From VSJD01 sp964617825 (GTDB taxonomy: Bacteria; Verrucomicrobiota; Kiritimatiellia; JAAZAB01): a stretch of DNA of 64,000 nt. Every line of letters begins with the position of its first letter. Position 1 is the first letter of the stretch. Of the stretch, positions 33,145-41,713 are shown one piece after another. The stretch covers positions 1 to 64,000 of the forward strand of contig CAZTWL010000017.1 of NCBI GenBank assembly GCA_964617825.1. Direction: 5' to 3'. Made by a program: the position numbers and the translations under genes. The notes under the pieces are model-generated. The model had not been told where the DNA came from and ran no database searches. It worked only from the letters and a program-made list of their open reading frames with translations.

Positions 33145-35406
33145 ATGAATCGAATTGCCGGACAAGCTTTAGGCATACACTTGGCGTTGTTGTTGGCGGC
33201 CGTGCTGCTTTTCAATCCGGGCGCTGCCGCGGGCGCCGAAGGGACAAACGATTCCCGGACAACTTACCGGCTTGTCGCCCGGCAGGATTATGAAACGGCG
33301 CCGGATCGGGTTCCGCCGATCATTATGGGGCGCGGATTCTGGAACCTGCTGGGCGGGTCCTGGCGCGATAAATTTGAGCCGAAGCCGCTGCCCACGAAAA
33401 AGTCGCCGGTCTCGCAGGCCAAAATGGAAAATTCAAGCGAACCGATGCTGCGTGAAGCGGCGCGCTGGTATTCGCGCAACAACCTTATGGTGCCGGATAC
33501 CAATCATTGCCTGGCAATCGGCGCCGCGCGATTGAGCGCCGCGGAATTCGATCCCAAGGTGCCGTTTATTCTTGGCGGAGGTGGCAGCCGTCCTCATTTC
33601 AGGTGCATGGAAGATTTCCAAGTGGATGCCCGCGAGTATAAACAGTGGAAGAAAGAGCATCCCAACTTCCTGGGGTTTGCGGCTGGCGATGAGTATGACA
33701 GCGACTATATCGGAGCCCTCTCCCAAACGAATATGGTCGAATATGCGAAACGGTTGCGGGCGATCAAGTGTTCGGAAACGGCGATCGCGCAGGCAACGAA
33801 TATCCTCGTAAACGCGGTCAAAGGCCGCGATCAGGCGCTGGCCGGATCGTATGCCTGTTTCCAGGCTGCGCGGCGCTACTATTTCGACGATCCGGATAAA
33901 ATGATCTTCCTGCACAGTGCCTGGTGCTGGGACCATTACCCGTTGGAATGGGGCGCCGGGATGGTGATTCTGGAAACGTCGAGTACCGGGCCTTACCGGT
34001 ACCAGGTTGCCATGTCGTTTGCACGCGGCGCGGCGCGGCAATACAGCAAGCCGTGGGAATGGTATATTGCCGTCTGTTATAACGGGTTCACCGAGGATGG
34101 CAAATGGGACGACAATGCTTTTCCCTACTGCCTGACGACCAATTCTGTTCCCTATGCCGGGGCAGGTCATGTCCGCGGCCCGACCTGCGGTCCGTCGATT
34201 TCGCTTAATCGGCGAAATATGTATTTGGCTTATTTAGCCGGTGCCAGCATTGTACAGCACGAGACCTGGCCGTATGCCTATTGGCAATTCAAAAACCAGG
34301 ATGTGCGCGGCGACGTCGAGCTTTCCCCATTTGGCGAAGCGATGAAAGAGTGGTATGCGTTCACCCAGTGGTTCCCCGACCGCGGTACCAGCTATGCGCC
34401 GGTGGCGCTAATGATTCCGTTCAACCAGGGCTACCCGCAATGGGGTGGGCGCCCTTGGTCGTTCTTTCCCATGGAACGGCCGGACAGTATGATCGACGCC
34501 TTCATGTATACCGTGGTGCCAATGGCACAGAATTTGAAACAAGGCCAGGAAGGCTGTCTGGCCAATAGTCCATATGGGGATATATATGATGCGGTTATGC
34601 CCCGCCCGCCGAGCGGGCCCGTGGCCTTGAAAACGCTGATGAATTACAAGGTGGCGATCATGCTGGGTGGATTCAATATCGACCAGGCGCTGGCGAAACG
34701 ATTGAAGGAATATGTAAAGAAAGGCGGAACGCTGGTCCTCAATATCCGGCAGGTTAACGAAAATCTGCCGGAAGATTTTATCGGGGCCAGGCGGACGGGC
34801 GCGATTTGCGGGACGGAAGGGGAAGTCAAGGTTGTTGACGGGCGCGACGCCGTCACGCTGCCGGAGCCGTACGATTATGAAAAGCTTGAATTAAAAGGCG
34901 CCGAACCGCTTTGGCTCGACAGCAAGGGAGGAATTTTGGCCTGCGTGAATGCCTATGGCCGGGGAAGGGTGATTTTAACCGCGGTGGACTGCATGGTTCC
35001 GCGCAAGAGCTTTTGCGATAATAACGACGATACTTACATCAAGGCCATGAAATCCAGGGAACATCCTCTTGTTCAAATTCTGATGCGGCAGATTGTGAAA
35101 GACGTCCTGCCGGTTGAGGTAAAGGGCGATATCGAATATGGGCTGAACAAAGTGTCGGATGGCTGGTGGGTGTATCTGATCAACAACAAGGGCGTAACTA
35201 AATTCACGCGCACGCCGGAAAAGGCGGATGTTGCCCAAACCGCCAAGGTTACGGTCGACATGCGGTCGCTGATCCCGATCATGGTGCAGGAACTGCGGGA
35301 AGGCACGGATATGGCCTGGGACAAAAATAAAAATTCATTCTCAATTGATGTTGGCCCGGGCGACATCAAAGTTGTGAAAATTACAGTTCAGGATAAGCAT
35401 AAATAG
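33145..35406 (+). CDS. Paralogue H of the exported family (subgroup 1, mosaic)
   Basis: 753 residues, with a signal peptide ending near AAG-AEGT. The first ~240 residues follow copy A (LPTKKSPVSQ, SSEPMLREAARWYSR, PFILGGGGSRPHF). The middle and most of the C-terminal half follow copy C, including the 148-bp identical block. About 40 residues (ADVAQTAKVTVDMRSLIPIM and on) match neither. The last residues and the intergenic bases return to copy A (GPGDIKVVKITVQDKHK). Acidic motifs GFAAGDEYDSD, VILETS and VQHETWPY are kept. It precedes the second DUF4838 gene by 15 bases, exactly as A precedes the first. Confidence 0.8.
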   Translation: MNRIAGQALGIHLALLLAAVLLFNPGAAAGAEGTNDSRTTYRLVARQDYETAPDRVPPIIMGRGFWNLLGGSWRDKFEPKPLPTKKSPVSQAKMENSSEPMLREAARWYSRNNLMVPDTNHCLAIGAARLSAAEFDPKVPFILGGGGSRPHFRCMEDFQVDAREYKQWKKEHPNFLGFAAGDEYDSDYIGALSQTNMVEYAKRLRAIKCSETAIAQATNILVNAVKGRDQALAGSYACFQAARRYYFDDPDKMIFLHSAWCWDHYPLEWGAGMVILETSSTGPYRYQVAMSFARGAARQYSKPWEWYIAVCYNGFTEDGKWDDNAFPYCLTTNSVPYAGAGHVRGPTCGPSISLNRRNMYLAYLAGASIVQHETWPYAYWQFKNQDVRGDVELSPFGEAMKEWYAFTQWFPDRGTSYAPVALMIPFNQGYPQWGGRPWSFFPMERPDSMIDAFMYTVVPMAQNLKQGQEGCLANSPYGDIYDAVMPRPPSGPVALKTLMNYKVAIMLGGFNIDQALAKRLKEYVKKGGTLVLNIRQVNENLPEDFIGARRTGAICGTEGEVKVVDGRDAVTLPEPYDYEKLELKGAEPLWLDSKGGILACVNAYGRGRVILTAVDCMVPRKSFCDNNDDTYIKAMKSREHPLVQILMRQIVKDVLPVEVKGDIEYGLNKVSDGWWVYLINNKGVTKFTRTPEKADVAQTAKVTVDMRSLIPIMVQELREGTDMAWDKNKNSFSIDVGPGDIKVVKITVQDKHK
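35042..35189 (+). repeat. 148-bp block identical to 19593-19740
   Basis: Partner of the block in paralogue C; see the entry at 19593. It is bounded by mismatches at 35041 and 35190. Confidence 0.9.
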
Positions 35407-35421
35407 ATCGGGAGATAATCA

Positions 35422-38280
35422 GTGAAGATTACGAACTCCGTTGCTGTCCTGGCCATCATGATCCTGGCGCTGGCTGTGGGAGGATTTGCGAAAGAATACA
35501 ATCTGGTCGAAAAAGGGAAGAGTGATGCGCGGATCCAACTTAATCCGGTGCCATCGGGAAGCGAATTTGCGGCGGCGGTTACACTTCAGGATTACATAAA
35601 AAAAATTTCCGGAGCAAGCATCGTCCGCTCGACGTATCCGCCCAAGCATTACCGGCTGAACTCGCCAAACCCTGATTTTATTGAAATTTTGCTGGTGACG
35701 CTCGAAAACGGCGAATTTTTGCTGCCGCCCGACGTGCTTGCAAAGCTCGCGGATGCAAAAAGCGACGAGGCGTTTTATATCAAAACGAACGGCGACAAGA
35801 AGATCGTCATTGCCGGCAAGAAACCGGTAGGAGTTTTATACGGGACCTTTACATTCCTTGAGAACTATCTTGGAGTGCGCTGGTTTTATCCGGGCGAGGA
35901 GGGTGAGTTTTGCCCAAAGATGGAAAGCATCACCGTGGGCGAGATCGATGACTTCCAGCAGCCTTCCTTTGAAATACGAGGCATAAATGCCTACCGGGTA
36001 AAGTGGTATGGGGAAGACAAGGGAACGTTGCTTTCGGATTGGTACGTTCGCAATAAAATGGGCATCGGGGCCCGCTATCAATATCCAAATGTCAGCAAGG
36101 AACAGCTCGATTACTGGTCGGCAGCCAATGCGCGTTGGGGCGGCGGCGGGCATTTGACTTTTGAATCGGCCGTCCCGATCAAAACATTTGCGAAAACTCA
36201 TCCTGAATATTTTCCGCTTATCGACGGAAAACGGCACACGGAGGAGGGACGTTTTCAGCGGTGCATTTCGAATCCGGATGTCCAGAAACTTGTCCGCGAT
36301 TATGCCCTCGAACAACTGGCGTATGCGTATGGCTCGAATTACAGGTATGGTCTGGCCGGGCATGATGCCGCTAAAACCTGGTGCCTTTGTCCGGAGTGCG
36401 TCAAGCTGGGCACCTATAACGGTGTATTCGATGTTTCCACGATGGTTCACCGTTTTTTCATCAAAATGACCGGCGAGATCTTAAAGTGCGATCCGCAGGC
36501 TAAGCTTGCCTTTACCATGTACTCCGATTACCGCGATCTGCCGAAAGATCCGGCGATGCGTTACGATGCGCGGGTCATGGGCACATATGCACCGCATGGG
36601 CGTTGCTATGTCCATCGCCTGGACGATCCGAAATGCGAGATGAACGCGAAAATGCTCAAGGATATTCTGGCTTGGCACAAGATTGCGCCGAAAATGGATT
36701 TTTACGAATACATGGGTTGTGCCAATTCGTCGTACGCTGTTATGGAATATGTTCTGGCGGACGATCTCAAGCTTTACAAAAAACTCGGCATTGACGGAGG
36801 CTGGATGGACGATTGCTGCGAACCGGCCGATCCGTTCTGGGAGACGTCTTGGCAACTTTACTATGTAGCGGCCAAAATGCTGTGGGATCACACATTGGAC
36901 GTCAACAAGCTCCTTGAGGATGCCTACGACAGATATTACGGGCCGGCCTCCGTTCCCATGAAACAATATCATGCCTTTCGACGCGAGCTCTGGGAGAGCG
37001 CGCCCGGACATGCCATCTATGGCGGACCTGCCAGGATCGGTTACTGTCTGACCGTGCCCGGAGCGGACAAACGGCTTATGATGTACCTGGATGAAGCGGA
37101 AAAGCTGGCGGCGAATGATGCGATGGTCAAAAAACGTATTGCGCAGGACCGGGATTATTTGAAGACTATTTGGGGCAAGTACGCGGAAAAACTGAAAAAG
37201 ACGATATCCGGACAAAACGACATTCCCTTGCGCGAGGCAGAGGGAAAAATAGTGATTGACGGTGTTTTGGATGAAGACGATTGGCGCAGAGCTCCGCTGG
37301 TTACTGGGTTTCAGGTGATCAAAACCGGCGCCGAACCCAGGGAGGAAACACGAGTCAAGGTCCTTTACGATGCCGACAATTGGTATGTAGGCATTGAAGC
37401 CATGACCGAGCATGCCTGGTCGCCCTTGAAAACCCTGGTTACGGAACGTGACGGCAACGTATGGGAAGACGATTCGGTTGAAGTCTTTATTGCGCCACCG
37501 GGCGGTGATTACTGCCACTGGGTCATCAACAGCATCGGCGCCTATTATGACGCCAAACTGACGGATAAGGATTTCGAATCAAAGGCCGAAATCAAAACCA
37601 AAGTCTTGAAGGACCGCTATGTTCTGGAAATGCGTTTTCCTGCGGATGTCATGGGAACAAAGATCCTGTCAGGACAAGTTTGGCAGATGCATTTTATCCG
37701 TGCGTGTTTGAATCTTCAGCCGCCGGCCGCAAGTGAAGGTTCCAGCATTGACGGGACGGATGCGCATCGGCAGATAAATTTCCGCCGCGCCGTTACCGGA
37801 AAAAACCTGGTACAAAACGGTAATTTCACGGAAGTTGTCGACACCCTGGAAAAAGATAAAACTGCGCCTGACGGCATCAAGAGCGAAAAATTTCCGAAGC
37901 TTTGGAACGGCGGCAATGTGAAACTATTGCAGGGCAAAAACAATAAAAATCGAATCGAATTTAAAAAAGGGAATCTTTGGGCCTGGTGGTCTTTTGTGCC
38001 GAACAATGACGCCAGGCATGTAATTAACGGCGAGATCATGGCTTCCGGAAAAGGTCAAATCAAAGGGACTATGAAATCATGCATTCGGAAGCCAGACGAC
38101 AAACGTTCGTATGTGGATGAAATCAAGCGTGAGATTGGTCCGTTTGACTTGAGTGATACGCCAACGGCTTTTAAATTCAGGTTCGAATTGGCGGCGTATG
38201 AGAATATGGGGTATTTTTCCTTCACGGCTGATGATGCCGCACTGGACTATGTCAGCGCGGCTCTGGAAGAAATGAAATAA
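35422..38280 (+). CDS. DUF4838 protein with CBM9-like and terminal jelly-roll-like domains (copy 2)
   Basis: 952 residues, co-linear with the copy at 7554 and highly similar throughout. The start is GTG 35422: the base change from ATG is visible against copy 1, and GGGAG sits seven bases upstream in both. Signal peptide (GFA-KEY), GLR-type N-terminal domain, CLCPEC cluster, IVIDGVLDEDDW at the CBM9-like start and the VQNGNF C-terminal domain are all kept. Differences concentrate at ~190-260 and ~300-385 (for example INAYRVKWYGEDKG), which may reflect changed specificity. It is the last gene of the + strand locus and faces the - strand unit across 358 bases. Confidence 0.85.
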   Translation: MKITNSVAVLAIMILALAVGGFAKEYNLVEKGKSDARIQLNPVPSGSEFAAAVTLQDYIKKISGASIVRSTYPPKHYRLNSPNPDFIEILLVTLENGEFLLPPDVLAKLADAKSDEAFYIKTNGDKKIVIAGKKPVGVLYGTFTFLENYLGVRWFYPGEEGEFCPKMESITVGEIDDFQQPSFEIRGINAYRVKWYGEDKGTLLSDWYVRNKMGIGARYQYPNVSKEQLDYWSAANARWGGGGHLTFESAVPIKTFAKTHPEYFPLIDGKRHTEEGRFQRCISNPDVQKLVRDYALEQLAYAYGSNYRYGLAGHDAAKTWCLCPECVKLGTYNGVFDVSTMVHRFFIKMTGEILKCDPQAKLAFTMYSDYRDLPKDPAMRYDARVMGTYAPHGRCYVHRLDDPKCEMNAKMLKDILAWHKIAPKMDFYEYMGCANSSYAVMEYVLADDLKLYKKLGIDGGWMDDCCEPADPFWETSWQLYYVAAKMLWDHTLDVNKLLEDAYDRYYGPASVPMKQYHAFRRELWESAPGHAIYGGPARIGYCLTVPGADKRLMMYLDEAEKLAANDAMVKKRIAQDRDYLKTIWGKYAEKLKKTISGQNDIPLREAEGKIVIDGVLDEDDWRRAPLVTGFQVIKTGAEPREETRVKVLYDADNWYVGIEAMTEHAWSPLKTLVTERDGNVWEDDSVEVFIAPPGGDYCHWVINSIGAYYDAKLTDKDFESKAEIKTKVLKDRYVLEMRFPADVMGTKILSGQVWQMHFIRACLNLQPPAASEGSSIDGTDAHRQINFRRAVTGKNLVQNGNFTEVVDTLEKDKTAPDGIKSEKFPKLWNGGNVKLLQGKNNKNRIEFKKGNLWAWWSFVPNNDARHVINGEIMASGKGQIKGTMKSCIRKPDDKRSYVDEIKREIGPFDLSDTPTAFKFRFELAAYENMGYFSFTADDAALDYVSAALEEMK

Positions 38281-38638
38281 ACCTGCCAAAAATGCCCCGG
38301 TTGATGGTTGCTTTTCCACTGCGCGTGCGAACGCGCATCCCGAACCGGATGAGGATCTTACGGAATACAAGGCTGTGTCATGCGGATGAGCGGCGCGCTA
38401 AACGTGCCCTGATGAACGCTTGCTTACCTGTCATTTTTATCTGGCTTGGCATTCTTATGCCGGAGTGCCTTAAAATACAGCGCAAACCGCGACCAAGCGC
38501 ACTTGTTTTGGTTTGTGCGCATCGAGAACGCGGCGGCAGATTTTCTGAAAGAGCGAATTCACGCCCGCATTTTGTTTGGAGCAGGTATCCCGGTGATGTG
38601 GCAAATGATCTAGGCGCATGCTGCCGGCCGGCGGAACA
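38281..38638. other. Convergent intergenic region, no gene; hairpins only
   Basis: 358 bases between two convergent transcription units. A perfect 7-bp stem TGCGCGT/ACGCGCA closes a GCGA (GNRA-type) loop at 38320-38337, 39 bases after the DUF4838 stop. A second stem GCGCAC/GTGCGC with a 12-base loop lies at 38497-38520. Neither is followed by a T run on either strand, so they are not classic intrinsic terminators, though they may help end transcription or protect 3' ends. A 116-codon open frame crosses the region but has no recognisable motif, and I do not accept it as a gene. Confidence 0.5.
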
Positions 38639-41600
38639 TTAAAATTCCAAATGCAATAATCCAGCTTGATCCGGCTTGACAGTCAGCCGTTGGAATTGGC
38701 CCAGATGCATGAACGTGATTTCTTTTGCGTTAAGCGTGACTCGCCGCGGCCTTTGTGTGACGCCGAATTCAATCCTTGCGCCTGGACGAACTTGGCCAAG
38801 CTTGACTTCGGCGACCGATTTCCCAGCGTCAAATGATGCGGTGTCGATGCTGAGATTCCGCCAGGTTTCCAGCCATGCCGGATAGCTGTGGGCCTGAACG
38901 AGAGCTTTCAAATAACTAGACAGTAGGTTCTTGGGCAGATAGCGTGGGGGACAATGGATGCCGCGCCATTTTCTTAGCATCACCTCGTGTTTGTCGCCGA
39001 ATGCAATCTCCTTTTTCAGTTCTTCCATTTCAATTTTTCCGCTCAAGGCCAGGAACATCAGTCGGCTGCAGTAGGTCTGTATATCGCCCCACCGATATCC
39101 GTTGCGCACCGTCGATGTCCTTTTGATTAAGTTTTGTCGGAATAATTCCATGACATGCGCCGTTTCATCCGGACAATTCCGGGCGAGCAGCATGAAAACT
39201 TCCGGGAAAATTCCTTCGGTACTCAAGTTGTAGATGCCTGTGCCGCCATAGCCGTTTTCGTCAAGGTCGGGCACGTGCAGAAATCCATCGCTGGCGCTGG
39301 CTTCATCGCCCAAAGTTTTGGTAATGTACCAGGGGCCGCGCCGGAAAAACTTGTAAAAATATATATAGGACGAACGGAAGATTGCCAGCCGCGCGGCGCC
39401 CTGCTTTGCCCCGATGTAACGTGCCAGAGCCAGGGATTCGCTGTCGCCGATTTCTTCCGCCATGCGCGCAAAGGCGGTGAATGCGCCATAATTCGCGCCT
39501 TCCACCCAGAGCCGGCCGTTTTCGGCGTAAGGCGAACTCATGCAGCACCAGTCCTGCAACACCCGGAAATATTCGAAGGCGCCCTTGATCGTTTCCCAGT
39601 GCTTGTGCAGCGTTTCCCATCCGTCGACAAGCAGCGTTCCAAGATAAATTGCTGTAAAGGCAAGACCTGTGCCCCAGTCGTTTTCAATTAACGGGGCCGG
39701 CAAGTTGGCGATTGTTTCCCGCCTGCCGTTGGGAAGAAAATTCGACAGTGAGACATTGATATAACATATCTTATATTTCATCCCGGTGATTGGTTCTACC
39801 CGGTCATACCAGCCGTAAAACTGCTTTCTGACGATTTTTGGATCGGTGTAAATCCCGGCGATTTCGTCAGCCTCAGGATAGCGCCGCATAAGATCGCCCC
39901 AGTCGGTGCGACAATAGAAATAGGTCCGTTCGAAATCGATGGCCCGCGGCAGATTTTCCCGGATGCGTCGCCTTAATGGTTCGAGTGCCTTGCCGTCCAG
40001 ATGGGTGAACATCCAGACGGGAATCATGTATTTTTCAAGATATGCGCCTGGATAAGGATAATAAAGGTCGTCCGCAAGTTTGTCGGCGAACTTTTCCTGG
40101 AAGTTCCAGTAATCGTCCCAGCCATCGGCCAATTCCGTCCGGATGGCGTCATCCTTTGCCGCGCGCAGCGGGAATTTCCTTCGTTCCGGGATGAACGGCA
40201 AGCGGTAGGAGGAACAGTCGGCATTGACCAGACCCTTGAGATAACCATATTTTGTCGGAAAATTGAAATTAACGGACGTCTCCGGCATAATAAAATCTTT
40301 AAGGTCGGAGGTCATGTCGGCCAACGGCGGCAACGGAGCGGTTTTCAAGGGCGTTGTTCCCCAGTCGTCCTTAATCATCCGGTAACGAAAACGCTGCGCG
40401 ATCTCAACCTGCTGCGAGTTTTCGTGAACCTGGTAATATTCCTCGGCATCGATAGGATAGGCCAACGCCGCCCTGGACCAGAAATGGCAGCGGTTATATG
40501 CATCCAGCCGGAAGGCGTCGCTTTGCGTTTCATTCGGCATGAAGCTTTCGATGCCGAAGGGCGAGACGACAAATCCGACGCCGAATATGCCGTCGGTATT
40601 GACCGCCAGTTCCGTCAGCAATCCATTGTGGCGCAGCAATGTTATGCTTTCCGGCTGCTTCTGAACGATCACTTGGATGGGAATATCCGGAAATTCAGTG
40701 GCGCCGAATAAGAAAAAGAAATTTTCACTCAGGTCCCCGTCGATTTCGCGGCAATAGGCCGTTTCCAGGCATGTAATGTCGCGAACAACCAGTCCCTTCT
40801 TAAGCGGCAGCATTATCCGGGTATAGTTGCCGGAATATTCAAGTTCGCTTAGGCGCAATTGGCGGTCGTCGGTCTCGACCATTACCGCAGCTGAGGCGAG
40901 CGAATAAACGCAACCGAAGTTTATGGCAGTCTTGCCGGGACGGTCGAACTTGGTCCGCCAACTGACGCTTAAGTAGGTGATCTCCAACTGGTCGGCGTGC
41001 CAGTCAACCTGGGCGGGCGCAAAAGTGCCGTGATAGCGTTTGGCGGGATCGATGCCTTCCGGTAGCAACGAATATTGCCAGCGATGCATTTTGCGGTAGT
41101 CGGGATGCCCGCATAAATACATGCGGGTCAAACTGCCCAGGGTGGGCATGGCGCAATCCAGCAGGCCATCACCCTTGGTGAACCCGAAGCGGCCGATGGA
41201 ACGTTTATCCGCGTTGACACCTATGCGGTAATCTTTTAACGATGGCGTGTCGGGTGTATCGGGGTATTCAGGCGCGGTGGGGCAGGGCATAATTTCGTCG
41301 GCGGCGGGTTCCGGCAGTTTTCCTGCTGATGGCGCGGCGTGCAGGTAAAGAATTATTTGGCCAGGTTCCATGTATTCCGGAATGTCGCATTCCAGGCTGA
41401 CAACATGTCGCCCGGCGCTGAGTTCATGCGCAAAGGATTTGCACAATCCGCCATATCCCGGATACGAAGTGATGGCATGGCTCCAGGAACACGAATGTTC
41501 CTGGTCGTCCAATCGGTATTTTTCAATGCAATTGTATGTTGCCCCCTTGGAATATAATCGCTCGGCAAAAGACAGTATGATCGATTGTTTTTGCTGGAGT

Positions 41601-41713
41601 ACAAACTCAGTTTTCAATTGTTGCCGGCCGGCTTGGACGGCCCAGTCGGCCAGCGTGTCCTGCTCGTAATCAAAGTAAAATATCTGGTTACAGGGTGTCT
41701 GTTTTTTTGTCAT
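38639..41713 (-). CDS. Large protein of unknown family, possibly a cytoplasmic glycan-active enzyme
   Basis: 1024 residues with no signal peptide or membrane segment. I do not recognise the family. The N-terminal ~450 residues look beta-rich (alternating short strands, many aromatics). Residues ~540-920 look helical, with pairs of long helices and motifs such as IENDWGTGLAFTAIYLGTLL and LWVEGANYGAFTAFARMAEE. That is reminiscent of (alpha/alpha)6-barrel glycoside hydrolases or lyases with a beta-sandwich in front, which is inference from composition and order. The end (VRPGARIEFGVTQRPRRVTL) is again beta-like. Start ATG overlaps the stop of the DUF5107 gene (ATGA), so the two are translationally coupled and probably share a pathway. 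Confidence 0.75.
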   Translation of the reverse strand: MTKKQTPCNQIFYFDYEQDTLADWAVQAGRQQLKTEFVLQQKQSIILSFAERLYSKGATYNCIEKYRLDDQEHSCSWSHAITSYPGYGGLCKSFAHELSAGRHVVSLECDIPEYMEPGQIILYLHAAPSAGKLPEPAADEIMPCPTAPEYPDTPDTPSLKDYRIGVNADKRSIGRFGFTKGDGLLDCAMPTLGSLTRMYLCGHPDYRKMHRWQYSLLPEGIDPAKRYHGTFAPAQVDWHADQLEITYLSVSWRTKFDRPGKTAINFGCVYSLASAAVMVETDDRQLRLSELEYSGNYTRIMLPLKKGLVVRDITCLETAYCREIDGDLSENFFFLFGATEFPDIPIQVIVQKQPESITLLRHNGLLTELAVNTDGIFGVGFVVSPFGIESFMPNETQSDAFRLDAYNRCHFWSRAALAYPIDAEEYYQVHENSQQVEIAQRFRYRMIKDDWGTTPLKTAPLPPLADMTSDLKDFIMPETSVNFNFPTKYGYLKGLVNADCSSYRLPFIPERRKFPLRAAKDDAIRTELADGWDDYWNFQEKFADKLADDLYYPYPGAYLEKYMIPVWMFTHLDGKALEPLRRRIRENLPRAIDFERTYFYCRTDWGDLMRRYPEADEIAGIYTDPKIVRKQFYGWYDRVEPITGMKYKICYINVSLSNFLPNGRRETIANLPAPLIENDWGTGLAFTAIYLGTLLVDGWETLHKHWETIKGAFEYFRVLQDWCCMSSPYAENGRLWVEGANYGAFTAFARMAEEIGDSESLALARYIGAKQGAARLAIFRSSYIYFYKFFRRGPWYITKTLGDEASASDGFLHVPDLDENGYGGTGIYNLSTEGIFPEVFMLLARNCPDETAHVMELFRQNLIKRTSTVRNGYRWGDIQTYCSRLMFLALSGKIEMEELKKEIAFGDKHEVMLRKWRGIHCPPRYLPKNLLSSYLKALVQAHSYPAWLETWRNLSIDTASFDAGKSVAEVKLGQVRPGARIEFGVTQRPRRVTLNAKEITFMHLGQFQRLTVKPDQAGLLHLEF

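Larger units (their letters stand above)
33145..38280 (+). repeat. Duplicated two-gene module (paralogue + DUF4838), partner of 5301-10415
   Basis: Gene order, gene lengths (745/953 versus 753/952 residues), the 15-base intergenic spacer and flanking codons agree between 5301-10415 and this segment. In the ~69 bases spanning the first gene's end and the second gene's start I count only about five differences. The beta-helix gene that follows in the first module is absent here. Confidence 0.85.

Noticed and set aside
38292..38642. 116-codon frame in the convergent gap
   Set aside because: No ribosome-binding site, no motif, Arg/Ala-rich random-like composition, and it runs to the end of the opposing gene.
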